Below, in pieces: positions 10,919-20,369 of a stretch of DNA of 64,000 bases (positions within the stretch are counted from its first letter, which is position 1; every line of letters begins with the position of its first letter). Under the pieces are notes generated by a model, which worked only from the letters and a program-made list of their open reading frames with translations, was not told where the DNA came from and did no database searches. Both the position numbers and the translations under genes were made by a program. The stretch lies in NCBI GenBank assembly GCA_029864405.1, contig JAOTTP010000003.1, positions 1 through 64,000 on the forward strand, given 5' to 3'. Source of the DNA: Nitrospirota bacterium (GTDB lineage Bacteria; Nitrospirota; Nitrospiria; Nitrospirales; UBA8639).

Positions 10919-10959
10919 ACGCGTGTCGAAAGATTGAGCCTTTCGACGCGCGTTTTTTT
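10919..10959 (+). terminator. Rho-independent terminator
   Basis: acgcgtgtcgaaag-attgag-ctttcgacgcgcgt stem (one G.U) followed by a T run; downstream of the STN-like CDS. Confidence 0.75.
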
Positions 10960-11407
10960 ATGGAGAAATCTGCCACAACTGTTTCCTGTGGCACTGTTAG
11001 TTTATGGAGGAGCAGTAAATCGTGAGGCCCTCTCTTCTCGATCTCTCAGGAAAATTTCGACCAATCGTCTTGGTTGTCGTCAGCAGGGCTTGGAGGCCGG
11101 CTATGATTTTTCCGCCGAAGATAGGGGCCTTGAATGGTCTCAGTTTTTCGATTCTTGATCATGTCGGATTCAGTCGTAGGCTGCAATGGAAAGCATACCT
11201 GTGGGTATTAGACGAAAGTCTCTTTAAGCGATTACGTGAGGAAAAACTCGGAGCGGAGGAGCTGAGTCCTGATGAGTCATGCTGGGAATTGGTTAGCAAC
11301 AGCGATGGCTAGCAGCAGGTTCAACTTTACCGGAATTAACGGGTTGAGTGACGATGTATTCCGCCAGTGACATTCTTCAGCTTTGATCCGTACTGGGAAG
11401 GTTCTGG

Positions 11408-11800
11408 GTGGTTTTTGCTGCCGTGAATCCAGTGCGAAAGGACTCGAATGGGGAGTGCGACATTTTGGTCTATCAACGGTGGCGGGGCAGGGCTGTTCAT
11501 TCGAGAGGAACGGATCTCAATCGCAATGGCCAGACAGACCTGGTAGGGCGCAACACCAGTAGCGTGGTGGTGGCTCTGTGGTTCAGGAACCGCATGGCGA
11601 TTGCCTCCTCTGGTTTTCCGGCAGGTGTGTCCTTATCGTGGAAAATTGCGCAAGTGGGAGATGTGGATGCCGATGGCAAAGCGGACGTTATGTGGCGTCA
11701 TAGCACCAGTAGTACGGTGGCGGTATGGCTGATGGACAGGTTGTCGATCAGTTCGGTGGGTTTTCCCGGCAGCGCGTCGACGGCCTGGGAAATTCAATAA
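11408..11800 (+). pseudogene. truncated VCBS/FG-GAP-like repeat protein, paralogous to the C-terminus of 2593..4479
   Basis: DLNRNGQTDLVGRNTSSVVVALWFRNRMAIASSGFP...DVDADGKADVMWRHSTSSTVAVWLMDRLSISSVGFPGSASTAWEIQ closely matches the A/B repeats of 2593..4479. No N-terminal domain or signal peptide. Confidence 0.6.
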
Positions 11801-11952
11801 AGGGGGTGTGGCCTGCGGTTCCCAGTTGCTCCCGAAGCGGGGTTGAGCAGGCTCTGACGGGGGCCGATTTTATTCCAGGATGCGGGGGAAGCCTGGTGAC
11901 ACCCCGCATCATGCAGCAAGCCTGATGCTCTTTGGCCCATTTTGGGGAAGGG

Positions 11953-11987
11953 AAAAAGGGGTGAGAAAGGTTCTCACCCCTTTTTTT
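11953..11987. terminator. Rho-independent terminator, possibly bidirectional
   Basis: aaaaaggggtgagaa-agg-ttctcaccccttttttt. Confidence 0.75.
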
Positions 11988-11988
11988 A

Positions 11989-12426
11989 TCAAACCGTCGG
12001 CATATGGCAGCCGGGAACGGGTAGAGGTTCATTGCTGGCCGGAATAGTAAGTGACGGGGGAATGGGTTGAGAGGCAAGTTCTTTTTGAGGTGAATACCCA
12101 TTGGTCTTCGTACACGGCTGGTTGCGTGTTGGTCTGAGGCATAGCATGGTGTGGGCTTGAACCTTTCTTGTTTTGCGGTGTTCCTCATTTTTTAGCACAA
12201 AATACGGAAAAGGAATCCTGGGCAAGGCTTGGCCGAGACCGATGATCCTAATCCAGGGTGGCCGTATGGTTGATGGGAGGGTGTTGATTTTGATATAAAT
12301 CCTCTTGGCTGTGCTTGGCGGTTCTTCCCCCCCTTCCGTAATGTAATTGGAATCTTCCAGCAACTTGAGTGGGTCAATTCTTCCTGTAGCGTCTCCCAAG
12401 AGGATTTTGAGAAGTTTTTGCCACAT
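11989..12426 (-). CDS. hypothetical protein
   Basis: 145-aa ORF (MWQKLLKILLGDATGRIDPLK...) ending immediately before the terminator at 11953-11987; no family recognised. Confidence 0.35.
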   Translation of the reverse strand: MWQKLLKILLGDATGRIDPLKLLEDSNYITEGGEEPPSTAKRIYIKINTLPSTIRPPWIRIIGLGQALPRIPFPYFVLKNEEHRKTRKVQAHTMLCLRPTRNQPCTKTNGYSPQKELASQPIPPSLTIPASNEPLPVPGCHMPTV

Positions 12427-12670
12427 CCTGGTTACCCTACCACTTTGATTTCATCGTTTATTTGCTGGCATTGAGGATAGAGGAATAGGTTGATGGTTCG
12501 AGGCAGACCTGTTGAGCGTGAGGATTTAATGCTGGGAGATTTGGTAGCGTAGGATAGCCTTGACAGCACGGGTTTGGTGGATGGCGGATTGGTTTTGTAA
12601 ATTCCCACTCGGTCAATAATTTTTCGGTACCGAGACAAAGAGAGTCTTGGTTTAGATCGATATTTAATCA

Positions 12671-13486
12671 ATGAATAATACGTATAACCCTTTTTCGCCA
12701 TTGACCTGTGCATGGCAGCACAGAACCTTAATTGCTCGCCTTGCCAAGCGAGAGATTGATGCTCGTTATCGAGGCTCAATGCTTGGGGTAATCTGGGCCT
12801 TTGTCGTCCCGATGCTGATGCTGGGGGTGTATACGTTTGTCTTTTCTGTTGTGTTTCGGATTCGATGGGAAGTACCTATGGAGGAAAATGGCGCCTTTGC
12901 TCTGTTATTATTTTCGGGATTGATTATTTTTAATCTGTTTTCCGAATGCGTCACCCGTGCTCCGGGCCTTATGCTCGAAAATGTGTCCTATATTAAAAAG
13001 GTGGTGTTTCCTCTTGAGATACTGCCTTGGGTTTCGATGCTGGTCGCACTCTTTAACGCCGCCGTGAGTCTCTTGATTTTGTTGATCTTTTATCTCGTGG
13101 TCCATGGTCTTCCACCCGTAACCGTGTTGCTCTTGCCGGTCGTACTTTTTCCTTTTGTCCTGTTGATTGTAGGATTAGGTTGGTTCCTGGCTTCAGTGGG
13201 GGTGTTTCTGCGTGATGTCCAGCCGTTGGTAGGCGTGATGACGACGATGATGATGTTTCTGAGTCCTATTTTTTATCCGCTCTCTGCTATTCCTGAGGCG
13301 TATCGAGGGTTAATTCAGCTCAATCCGTTGACCCCGGTCCTGAATGCGTCGAAATCGGTCATATTCTGGGGACAAATGCCGGAATGGGTAGACTGGCTCC
13401 TGTATACGGTTGTTTTTTGGATGGTGGGTTGGTTGGGCTTTGCATGGTTCCAAAAAACGCGCAAAGGATTTGCTGATGTCGTCTGA
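12671..13486 (+). CDS. wzm: polysaccharide ABC transporter permease (ABC-2 type)
   Basis: 271 aa; LIARLAKREIDARYRGSMLGVIWAFVVPMLMLGVYTFVFSVVF is typical of TagG/Wzm; six hydrophobic segments; directly upstream of wzt. Confidence 0.9.
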   Translation: MNNTYNPFSPLTCAWQHRTLIARLAKREIDARYRGSMLGVIWAFVVPMLMLGVYTFVFSVVFRIRWEVPMEENGAFALLLFSGLIIFNLFSECVTRAPGLMLENVSYIKKVVFPLEILPWVSMLVALFNAAVSLLILLIFYLVVHGLPPVTVLLLPVVLFPFVLLIVGLGWFLASVGVFLRDVQPLVGVMTTMMMFLSPIFYPLSAIPEAYRGLIQLNPLTPVLNASKSVIFWGQMPEWVDWLLYTVVFWMVGWLGFAWFQKTRKGFADVV

Positions 13487-14828
13487 CTTGGCTATTCGCG
13501 TTCAAGGCCTTGGGAAGGCGTACCAGATCTTTCAAAAGCCCGAGGATCGGTTGAAACAGATGCTGTGGAGAGGACGCCGACAGTTCTATAAAGAGTTTTG
13601 GGGGCTTCAAGGTGTTGATCTGAGCGTGTATCGCGGAGAAACCGTCGGGATTATCGGTCGAAATGGATCTGGGAAGTCGACGTTCTTGCAATTGGTGTGT
13701 GGCACGCTTGCGCCGACCTGTGGAGATTTGACCGTCAATGGCCGAGTCGCGGCGTTGCTGGAATTGGGATCGAGTTTTAATCCTGAATTTACAGGGAAGG
13801 AAAATGTGTATTTGGCTGCCTCGATTCTCGGTCTGACCAGTGATCAGATCGACGCACGGTACGAATCCATAACGGATTTTGCGGCCATTGGTGATTTCAT
13901 TAATCATCCAGTCAAAATTTTCTCGAGTGGAATGTACGCGCGGTTAGCCTTTTCCGTGGTCGCCCATGTAGATGCCGATATTCTGATTATCGATGAAATT
14001 CTTGCCGTGGGTGATGCCGCGTTCACTCAAAAGTGTATGCGATTCCTTCATCGATTCAGGGAAGAGGGTACGCTCCTGTTTGTATCTCATGATACGGCTT
14101 CGGTGACCAGTCTTTGCAACCGGGTTGTCTGGCTTGATAATGGGGTCGTCCGGGAAATTGGTCCCGCAAAAGAGGTCTGCCATAATTTTCTTGCTGCGCT
14201 GTATCACGAACAGGAAAATTCTAATACATTTCGTATTGGCGGGAGCCGCAAAGCCCCAGCAGATCGAGCCATGCGGGTAAAAGATCCACGGAGTGAGATG
14301 TTAAAGGCCTCTTCGCATCGAAATGAGTTGGAAGTTTTCGATTTCGATCCGAATGCTCCGTGGTTTGGTGAGCGTGGCGCCAGCATTTTTGAAGTGGCGC
14401 TCTCTAACCAACACGGCTCCTCCCTGACAACCTTAGAAGGTGGGGAGGAAGTCGCCCTGACCATTCGGTGTGTGTCTGAACGAACCTTAGCACGGCCCAT
14501 TGTTGGGTTTTATGTGAAAGATCGATTAGGCCAATATTTATTTGGCGACAATACGTATCTGATGTATCGTGACGTGGAGCGTTCCCTTGAAAAAGGACAA
14601 AGATTTCATGCGATGTTTCGTTTCCAGCTGCCCTATCTCCCAACCGGGGATTATTCGGTGATCGCGGCGATAGCCGAGGGAACGCCAGAGAGTCATGCTC
14701 TTCATCATTGGATCGATGATGCCCTATTTTTTCGAGTGCACTCGAGTCATGTCCTGCGGGGGCTTATTGGCATTCCCATGTTGGCGATTGAATTTGAATC
14801 ATCGGTGATGCCGTATGCCTCATCGTGA
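13476..14828 (+). CDS. wzt: polysaccharide ABC transporter ATPase with C-terminal Wzt-like domain
   Basis: Walker A GRNGSGKST, signature FSSGM, Walker B ILIIDEILAVGD; C-terminal beta-rich Wzt_C-like domain. Start MSSDLAIRV overlaps the end of wzm. Confidence 0.9.
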   Translation: MSSDLAIRVQGLGKAYQIFQKPEDRLKQMLWRGRRQFYKEFWGLQGVDLSVYRGETVGIIGRNGSGKSTFLQLVCGTLAPTCGDLTVNGRVAALLELGSSFNPEFTGKENVYLAASILGLTSDQIDARYESITDFAAIGDFINHPVKIFSSGMYARLAFSVVAHVDADILIIDEILAVGDAAFTQKCMRFLHRFREEGTLLFVSHDTASVTSLCNRVVWLDNGVVREIGPAKEVCHNFLAALYHEQENSNTFRIGGSRKAPADRAMRVKDPRSEMLKASSHRNELEVFDFDPNAPWFGERGASIFEVALSNQHGSSLTTLEGGEEVALTIRCVSERTLARPIVGFYVKDRLGQYLFGDNTYLMYRDVERSLEKGQRFHAMFRFQLPYLPTGDYSVIAAIAEGTPESHALHHWIDDALFFRVHSSHVLRGLIGIPMLAIEFESSVMPYASS

Positions 14829-14958
14829 GAAGAACGTATGGATATGCCAAGAGGGGGTCTATGTTTTTGGGAGGCCGACAGGATGTTCCCTTGTTTGGGG
14901 TAAAGCTGTCCTGTTGGCCCAGACTTGGTGATGATCACGTGATGTATAAGGCAAAATC

Positions 14959-17900
14959 ATGAGTGAGATTGAGCAACAGGCCTCATCCGGGAGGACACCA
15001 TCGTTAGCCGGAGCAGGGCAGGAAACGGATGCGATTGAATCCGATGCGACCCGCCTGTCCCTTACTGAAAGAAAGCAGGCCATCATGTCCGATGTGACAG
15101 AACAACCAAAGCTTCCGTGGACAGGCGAGCGTTTTGTTCCGGGAGTCATTGGAGATATTGAGCTTGAGCATTTGCATCGCTATTATCTTGCCCGTGAACT
15201 GGCGATAGGAAAGGATGTGCTCGATATCGCAAGCGGGGAAGGTTATGGTTCCGCGCTGTTAGCTGAGGTTGCTCGCACGGTCGTGGGCGTGGATGCCTCC
15301 GAAGAGGTCATCCGGTATGCGAGTGAGCGCTATCAGCGATCGAATGTCCAATTTAAGCATGGAGTGTGTCGTCACATTCCACTTCCTGATGCCAGCGTAG
15401 ACTTGATTGTGAGTTTTGAAACAATTGAGCATCATGACGAGCATCATGAAATGATGCGCGAGTTTGTTCGAGTCTTGCGCCCAGACGGCCTGGTTCTAAT
15501 CTCCAGCCCGGACAAGGCTGAATATTCCGATAGGCCACAGTTCGCCAATGCCTTTCATGTGAAGGAACTCTATTTTGAAGAGTTTCAAGAACTGTTGTTG
15601 CATTACTTCAGGCATGCGCAGTTTTATGGCCAGCGAGTCCGTTATGGATCGTGTATTGGTCCGCTCAATAACGCCGCAACGCCCCCGGCAAACTTTCGAT
15701 TATCCCAAGGGCGAGCCCATAAGTCTCTGAGCATACCTGAGCCTGTCTATTTCCTTGCCATAGCCGCGAATAGAGAGTTGCCGGTTCTTTCCACTGGGAT
15801 ATTTGTTCCGGAAGTTCCAGAGTATTGGCATCAACACACGGCGCTGCAGGCTGGTATCGAAGAACGCGATCAACGGCTTGGCCATCTTCAACGTCAGTTG
15901 CTAACGAAAGAGCAGGAATTACTCCGTGCTACCGCTGAACATGCACGTGTCCTTGAGGACCGGGATCAGCGCTTTGGCAGTCTGTATACCCGACTGCTGA
16001 CGAAAGAGGAAGAATTACGGAGAGTGCATTCATCCTTGCTATGGCGAAACATCAGTAAGGTCAGGATCCTGAGGGAACGGTTTTGTCCGGAGGGCTCGTG
16101 GCGCGGCCGGCTTTGCGCAAGCCTGGTGCATTGGCTGAAGACGCCAGGTCGTCCTGCGACTCGAAGTCGGCAAGCAACCGGTGGGTCGGTTGATCGAGTA
16201 CTCACCATCGCAAAATCAATGTTGCCCGTTGCCCCTCACCGGAAACATCAATGGGTGTCGTTTGTCTTTTCACGGTTTGGCTCTCTCTTTCAACAGACGG
16301 AGAGTTATCAGCGGTGGAAGGACACTCAACTGCTTGTCCTCGAGGAGTCTGGAACTCTGCATCTTTCCACTCAGGACCAGCCTCGCAAGCCGCTTGCTCT
16401 CATTCAGCTTGATCAGGGTGGGATCACAACGCTTGTCCAGTCCTTCAACTTCAGCCATGTGGAGCAGCCGTTGGTGTCCATTGTCATCCCTGTCTACAAT
16501 CACTTGGAATACACCGTCTGTTGTTTGGCTTCGCTCTTGAAGCATGTGCCTCAGTGCAGCTTCGAGGTGATCATCGTTGACGATGGGTCTCATGATGAGA
16601 CCCCCGATATTCTCTCAACCATAGAGAATATACGCTATTGTCGGAATGAGGAAAACGTTGGGTTCCTGCGTTCGTGCAATACAGGTGCGACGTTGGCCCG
16701 CGGCCAATATCTGGTGTTTCTGAATAATGACACACAGGTGCTTGAAGGATGGTTGGATGAATTAGTGAACACGTTTCAGGAATATTCCGATGTTGGCCTT
16801 GCGGGTTCAAAATTGTTGTATCCCAATGGCGTGCTCCAGGAAGCTGGAGCCATCATTAAGCCTGATGGTTCAGCGGAACTCGTCGGGTTGAATGGTGATC
16901 CGGACAGGCCTGAATATAACGTGGTGCGAGAGGTCGATTATTGCTCTGGGGCCTGCTTGCTCATTGAGGCCGAGTTATTCAAGACCTTGGGGGGATTTGA
17001 TGACATCTATGCTCCCTGTTATTGCGAAGATTCGGATTTAGCCTTCCGGGTCAGAAAGATGGGGAAGCGGGTCTTCTATCAACCGCGTTCCGTGGTCGTT
17101 CACCATCTCAGCGTCAGTACCAATGATTCCGGTCACGCGAAAATGCCTCTGGTGGCTCGGAATGTCGACACGTTTGTTCAACGATGGAGCGATGAGTTGA
17201 AGAAGCTCAATGAGGTCCGTGCGATCGCCTTTTTCCTTCCTCAATACCACCCCATTCCTGAAAATGATCGGTGGTGGGGAAAAGGTTTTACGGAATGGAC
17301 GAATGTGACGAAAGCCCGACCGAATTTCGAAGGCCATTATCAACCCCATCTTCCAGCAGATTTAGGGTTTTATGATTTACGTATGCCTGAGGTACGAGAA
17401 GAGCAGGCGCGGTTGGCTCGCCAGTACGGCATTTCGGCCTTCTGCTATTACTATTATTGGTTTGGGGGAAAGAAACTGCTGAACCGTCCCCTTGACGAAG
17501 TGCTGGAATCCGGTTCCCCGCACTTTCCTTTCTGCCTCTGTTGGGCCAATGAGAACTGGACGAGACGATGGGATGGCTGTGAAGAGGATATCCTTATCGC
17601 ACAGAGTCATACGGAGGCGGATCATGCCGGCTTTATTGCGGAGATTGCCCCTGCGTTGATGGATGCACGGTATGTCAGGATTCATGGGAAACCGTTGGTG
17701 ATCGTGTATCGGCTGGGCCAGCTCCCAGAGCCAAGACGGACCGCGGATTTGTGGCGGGAATACTGTGTGAACGCCGGGATTGGAGAAATTTATTTAGCCT
17801 ATGTCCAGAGCTTTGAACGCATGCCGATGGGAGACGATCCAAGTCTCTATGGGTTTGATGCGGCCATTGAATTTCCGCCTCATCGCTATCCGGTACGAGC

Positions 17901-18261
17901 TGAGCTTTTCCAACCCTTGATCAATCCTGAGTATCAAGGGGTGTTATTTGACTATGTCCAGACATCCGAAAACTTTATCAGAAGACCATGGCCATCCTAT
18001 AAATGCTTTAAGGCCGTGATGCCTTCGTGGGACAACACCGCTCGTCGGCAAGATGTTTCTCATGTCTTTGTGGGTGCCACTCCCGAACGATACGAATACT
18101 GGTTGCGACGGGTCGTTGAACAAACCAGGCGGCTCCATTTTGGAGACGAACGAATTGTGTTTATTAATGCGTGGAATGAATGGGCCGAAGGTAATCATTT
18201 GGAGCCCGATCGGCAATTCGGTCATCAATATCTGGTGGCCACAAAAAATGCTCTCGGATAA
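14959..18261 (+). CDS. fused class I SAM methyltransferase / GT2 glycosyltransferase / WbsX-like (GH99-like) protein
   Basis: 1100 aa: LDIASGEGYGSALLAEV (methyltransferase), coiled-coil linker, VSIVIPVYNHLEYT...FLNNDTQV (GT2), IAFFLPQYHPIPENDRWWGKGFTEWTNVTKA...FINAWNEWAEGNHLEPD (WbsX-type). Confidence 0.88.
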   Translation: MSEIEQQASSGRTPSLAGAGQETDAIESDATRLSLTERKQAIMSDVTEQPKLPWTGERFVPGVIGDIELEHLHRYYLARELAIGKDVLDIASGEGYGSALLAEVARTVVGVDASEEVIRYASERYQRSNVQFKHGVCRHIPLPDASVDLIVSFETIEHHDEHHEMMREFVRVLRPDGLVLISSPDKAEYSDRPQFANAFHVKELYFEEFQELLLHYFRHAQFYGQRVRYGSCIGPLNNAATPPANFRLSQGRAHKSLSIPEPVYFLAIAANRELPVLSTGIFVPEVPEYWHQHTALQAGIEERDQRLGHLQRQLLTKEQELLRATAEHARVLEDRDQRFGSLYTRLLTKEEELRRVHSSLLWRNISKVRILRERFCPEGSWRGRLCASLVHWLKTPGRPATRSRQATGGSVDRVLTIAKSMLPVAPHRKHQWVSFVFSRFGSLFQQTESYQRWKDTQLLVLEESGTLHLSTQDQPRKPLALIQLDQGGITTLVQSFNFSHVEQPLVSIVIPVYNHLEYTVCCLASLLKHVPQCSFEVIIVDDGSHDETPDILSTIENIRYCRNEENVGFLRSCNTGATLARGQYLVFLNNDTQVLEGWLDELVNTFQEYSDVGLAGSKLLYPNGVLQEAGAIIKPDGSAELVGLNGDPDRPEYNVVREVDYCSGACLLIEAELFKTLGGFDDIYAPCYCEDSDLAFRVRKMGKRVFYQPRSVVVHHLSVSTNDSGHAKMPLVARNVDTFVQRWSDELKKLNEVRAIAFFLPQYHPIPENDRWWGKGFTEWTNVTKARPNFEGHYQPHLPADLGFYDLRMPEVREEQARLARQYGISAFCYYYYWFGGKKLLNRPLDEVLESGSPHFPFCLCWANENWTRRWDGCEEDILIAQSHTEADHAGFIAEIAPALMDARYVRIHGKPLVIVYRLGQLPEPRRTADLWREYCVNAGIGEIYLAYVQSFERMPMGDDPSLYGFDAAIEFPPHRYPVRAELFQPLINPEYQGVLFDYVQTSENFIRRPWPSYKCFKAVMPSWDNTARRQDVSHVFVGATPERYEYWLRRVVEQTRRLHFGDERIVFINAWNEWAEGNHLEPDRQFGHQYLVATKNALG

Positions 18262-18287
18262 CGGGCGGATCGCGATTTTCTATAAGA

Positions 18288-19148
18288 ATGCCTATGTTTA
18301 TATGGTTCAACGGAAAGCACGATTTTCTTCAATATGTGACTCAGATTAAATCGTATCAACTTGAGGCCGAGCGCTATCTTTCTTCGCAAAGTGAGGTTTC
18401 AGGATATTGTGTAGCGTGTCGGGGAGTGAGGAAATTCACGGTTAATGCTGGTGTCTATTTCGGACCTCTCCCTAATCTCCGGGAAGGATTAGTCTGTGAA
18501 TGCGGGTTGGGGAATCGCAACCGACTAATCTATTCGGCCATTGCCTTGGAGACGGAAAATCATGCTGATGTGCAGATAGCGATATTGGAGAGAACCTCTA
18601 TTTTGTTTCGACGTCTTCAGGAGACCTATCCCGAAATTATCGGGTCTGAATATATTGGAGAGGGTGTCCAGGGTGGAACTCTGCATACGGCGTGCGGAAT
18701 CTCTGTCCGGCACGAGTCTATTACGGGATTGTCATTTCCATCATGTTCGCTCGATGTCATTGTTCATAATGATGTGCTGGAGCATGTGTTTGACTATAGA
18801 AAAGCGTTGGAAGAACTGTATCGTGTGCTGGGGAAAGGTGGGAGCCTCATTTTTACCTGCCCGTTTTTCTTTCGGCTTGATCGGGAACTTCAAAAGGCCA
18901 AGATCTTAGCGGATGGGTCACTAGAGTTTTTGATGGAGCCTGAGTACCATGGTGATCCGATTAACGCTCAAGGGGCGTTGACCTTTTATCACTATGGATG
19001 GGGATTGTTGGATGATTTGATCCGGTGCGGTTTTAGCGATGTCCGTGTCGGTGTTCATTACGATGTGTTTTCTGGATTGGTCTCGAATAATCATCCCGAG
19101 TATGACTATGGCAATATGCTCCCCATTATCATTCGTGCAGTGAAGTAA
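18288..19148 (+). CDS. class I SAM-dependent methyltransferase with N-terminal Cys-rich segment
   Basis: CVAC...CECG motifs; SLDVIVHNDVLEHVFDYRKALEELYRVLGKGGSLIFTCPF. Confidence 0.75.
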   Translation: MPMFIWFNGKHDFLQYVTQIKSYQLEAERYLSSQSEVSGYCVACRGVRKFTVNAGVYFGPLPNLREGLVCECGLGNRNRLIYSAIALETENHADVQIAILERTSILFRRLQETYPEIIGSEYIGEGVQGGTLHTACGISVRHESITGLSFPSCSLDVIVHNDVLEHVFDYRKALEELYRVLGKGGSLIFTCPFFFRLDRELQKAKILADGSLEFLMEPEYHGDPINAQGALTFYHYGWGLLDDLIRCGFSDVRVGVHYDVFSGLVSNNHPEYDYGNMLPIIIRAVK

Positions 19149-19184
19149 TGGCTTTCGAAGCTGACGGATTGTGATGTGTGACTG

Positions 19185-20174
19185 ATGGGTATTCCGGGAT
19201 GGCAAGCGTTTCATCATTCCTTCAGGGGAATCCTGCGTATGGTCAATGCATCTGAACAACCGGAAAGCGTGAGAGACGAGATGGGAGTGTTGTGGCTGGA
19301 TCTGCCGAATGCAGAGCAAGAAGCGGTGTCACGAGGCGCTCGATATCCTTCCCACTATCCGGGGATTGCCAGAGAGGTGATCAACGAGGGGTTTACCATT
19401 TTAAAAGGGGTCGTTGATCCCGGTCTTTGCGATGCGGTAGTCAGTGATTACCAACGATACCTTGAAACACATAAGAGATATGCCGACCAGTATATTGATG
19501 CCAAAGGGCGGCATCACCGGCTGGTAAATTTCCACATGTCATCCGAGAATGCCATGAAAATCGGATGTCACGATGAAATCATGAGGGTATTGGATTATCT
19601 CTTCGGGTATAAAGCCGGCATTTATACCTCGCTAACCTTTGAATATGGGACCGAGCAGCCGATTCATCGTGATGCACCTTTTTTTCATACCTTTCCAGTA
19701 AACTATTTTGTTGGCGCCTGGTGTGCGCTGGAGGACATAGAGCCGGATGCCGGTCCATTGATGTATGTGCCCGGAGGCCATCGATTTTCTTGTGATCAGC
19801 ATGCGATCTATAAAAGGGTCCGGGATGAAAATCCTGGTCAGCCGGGTGATTGGGTTGTGCGCCATGCTCTCGAAGCCTACTATGGTGAAGTGATTGCCCG
19901 ATCAGGGGCTATCGGAGGAACAAAGCAGGCTGTGTTGCAAAAGGGCGATGTGGCCATTTGGCATCCTCAACTGCCTCACGGCGGTGCCCCTGCTGCCAAT
20001 CCACAGAAAACGCGGCGAAGTGTGGTGTTTCATTGTGCGCCAGAGACGTTGCAGGTCTATCAGCACGATGTGTTTTTTCAGTATGAGGACCCCGGGTTCC
20101 CTCCACCACGTTATGTCTTCGGATCCTATCAGGGCCGGAGTTATGCTCTTGCAGGGGATACGGCATTTCAATAG
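19185..20174 (+). CDS. phytanoyl-CoA dioxygenase (PhyH) family protein
   Basis: 329 aa; HRDAPFFHTFPVNYFVGAWCALEDIEPDAGPLMYVPGGHRF, later LPHGGAPAANPQKTRRSVVFH; Fe/2OG HxD...H pattern. Confidence 0.82.
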   Translation: MGIPGWQAFHHSFRGILRMVNASEQPESVRDEMGVLWLDLPNAEQEAVSRGARYPSHYPGIAREVINEGFTILKGVVDPGLCDAVVSDYQRYLETHKRYADQYIDAKGRHHRLVNFHMSSENAMKIGCHDEIMRVLDYLFGYKAGIYTSLTFEYGTEQPIHRDAPFFHTFPVNYFVGAWCALEDIEPDAGPLMYVPGGHRFSCDQHAIYKRVRDENPGQPGDWVVRHALEAYYGEVIARSGAIGGTKQAVLQKGDVAIWHPQLPHGGAPAANPQKTRRSVVFHCAPETLQVYQHDVFFQYEDPGFPPPRYVFGSYQGRSYALAGDTAFQ

Positions 20175-20369
20175 CCGTTGGCCGCAACAGATCGCGGTCG
20201 ATGATATACCGTACACCGTATGACAATTTCTTGTCTCCTTCTTGCTTGGGAATGGATTGAAGGTATTGCGTGTTGGATTCTCTTCTATGCGTGCGGTTGT
20301 TCATTTGACGAGATCTCTTTGGAGGCCAGGAGAGGGATGAAACATCTGAATAGGGTCGTGGGCTAATCA

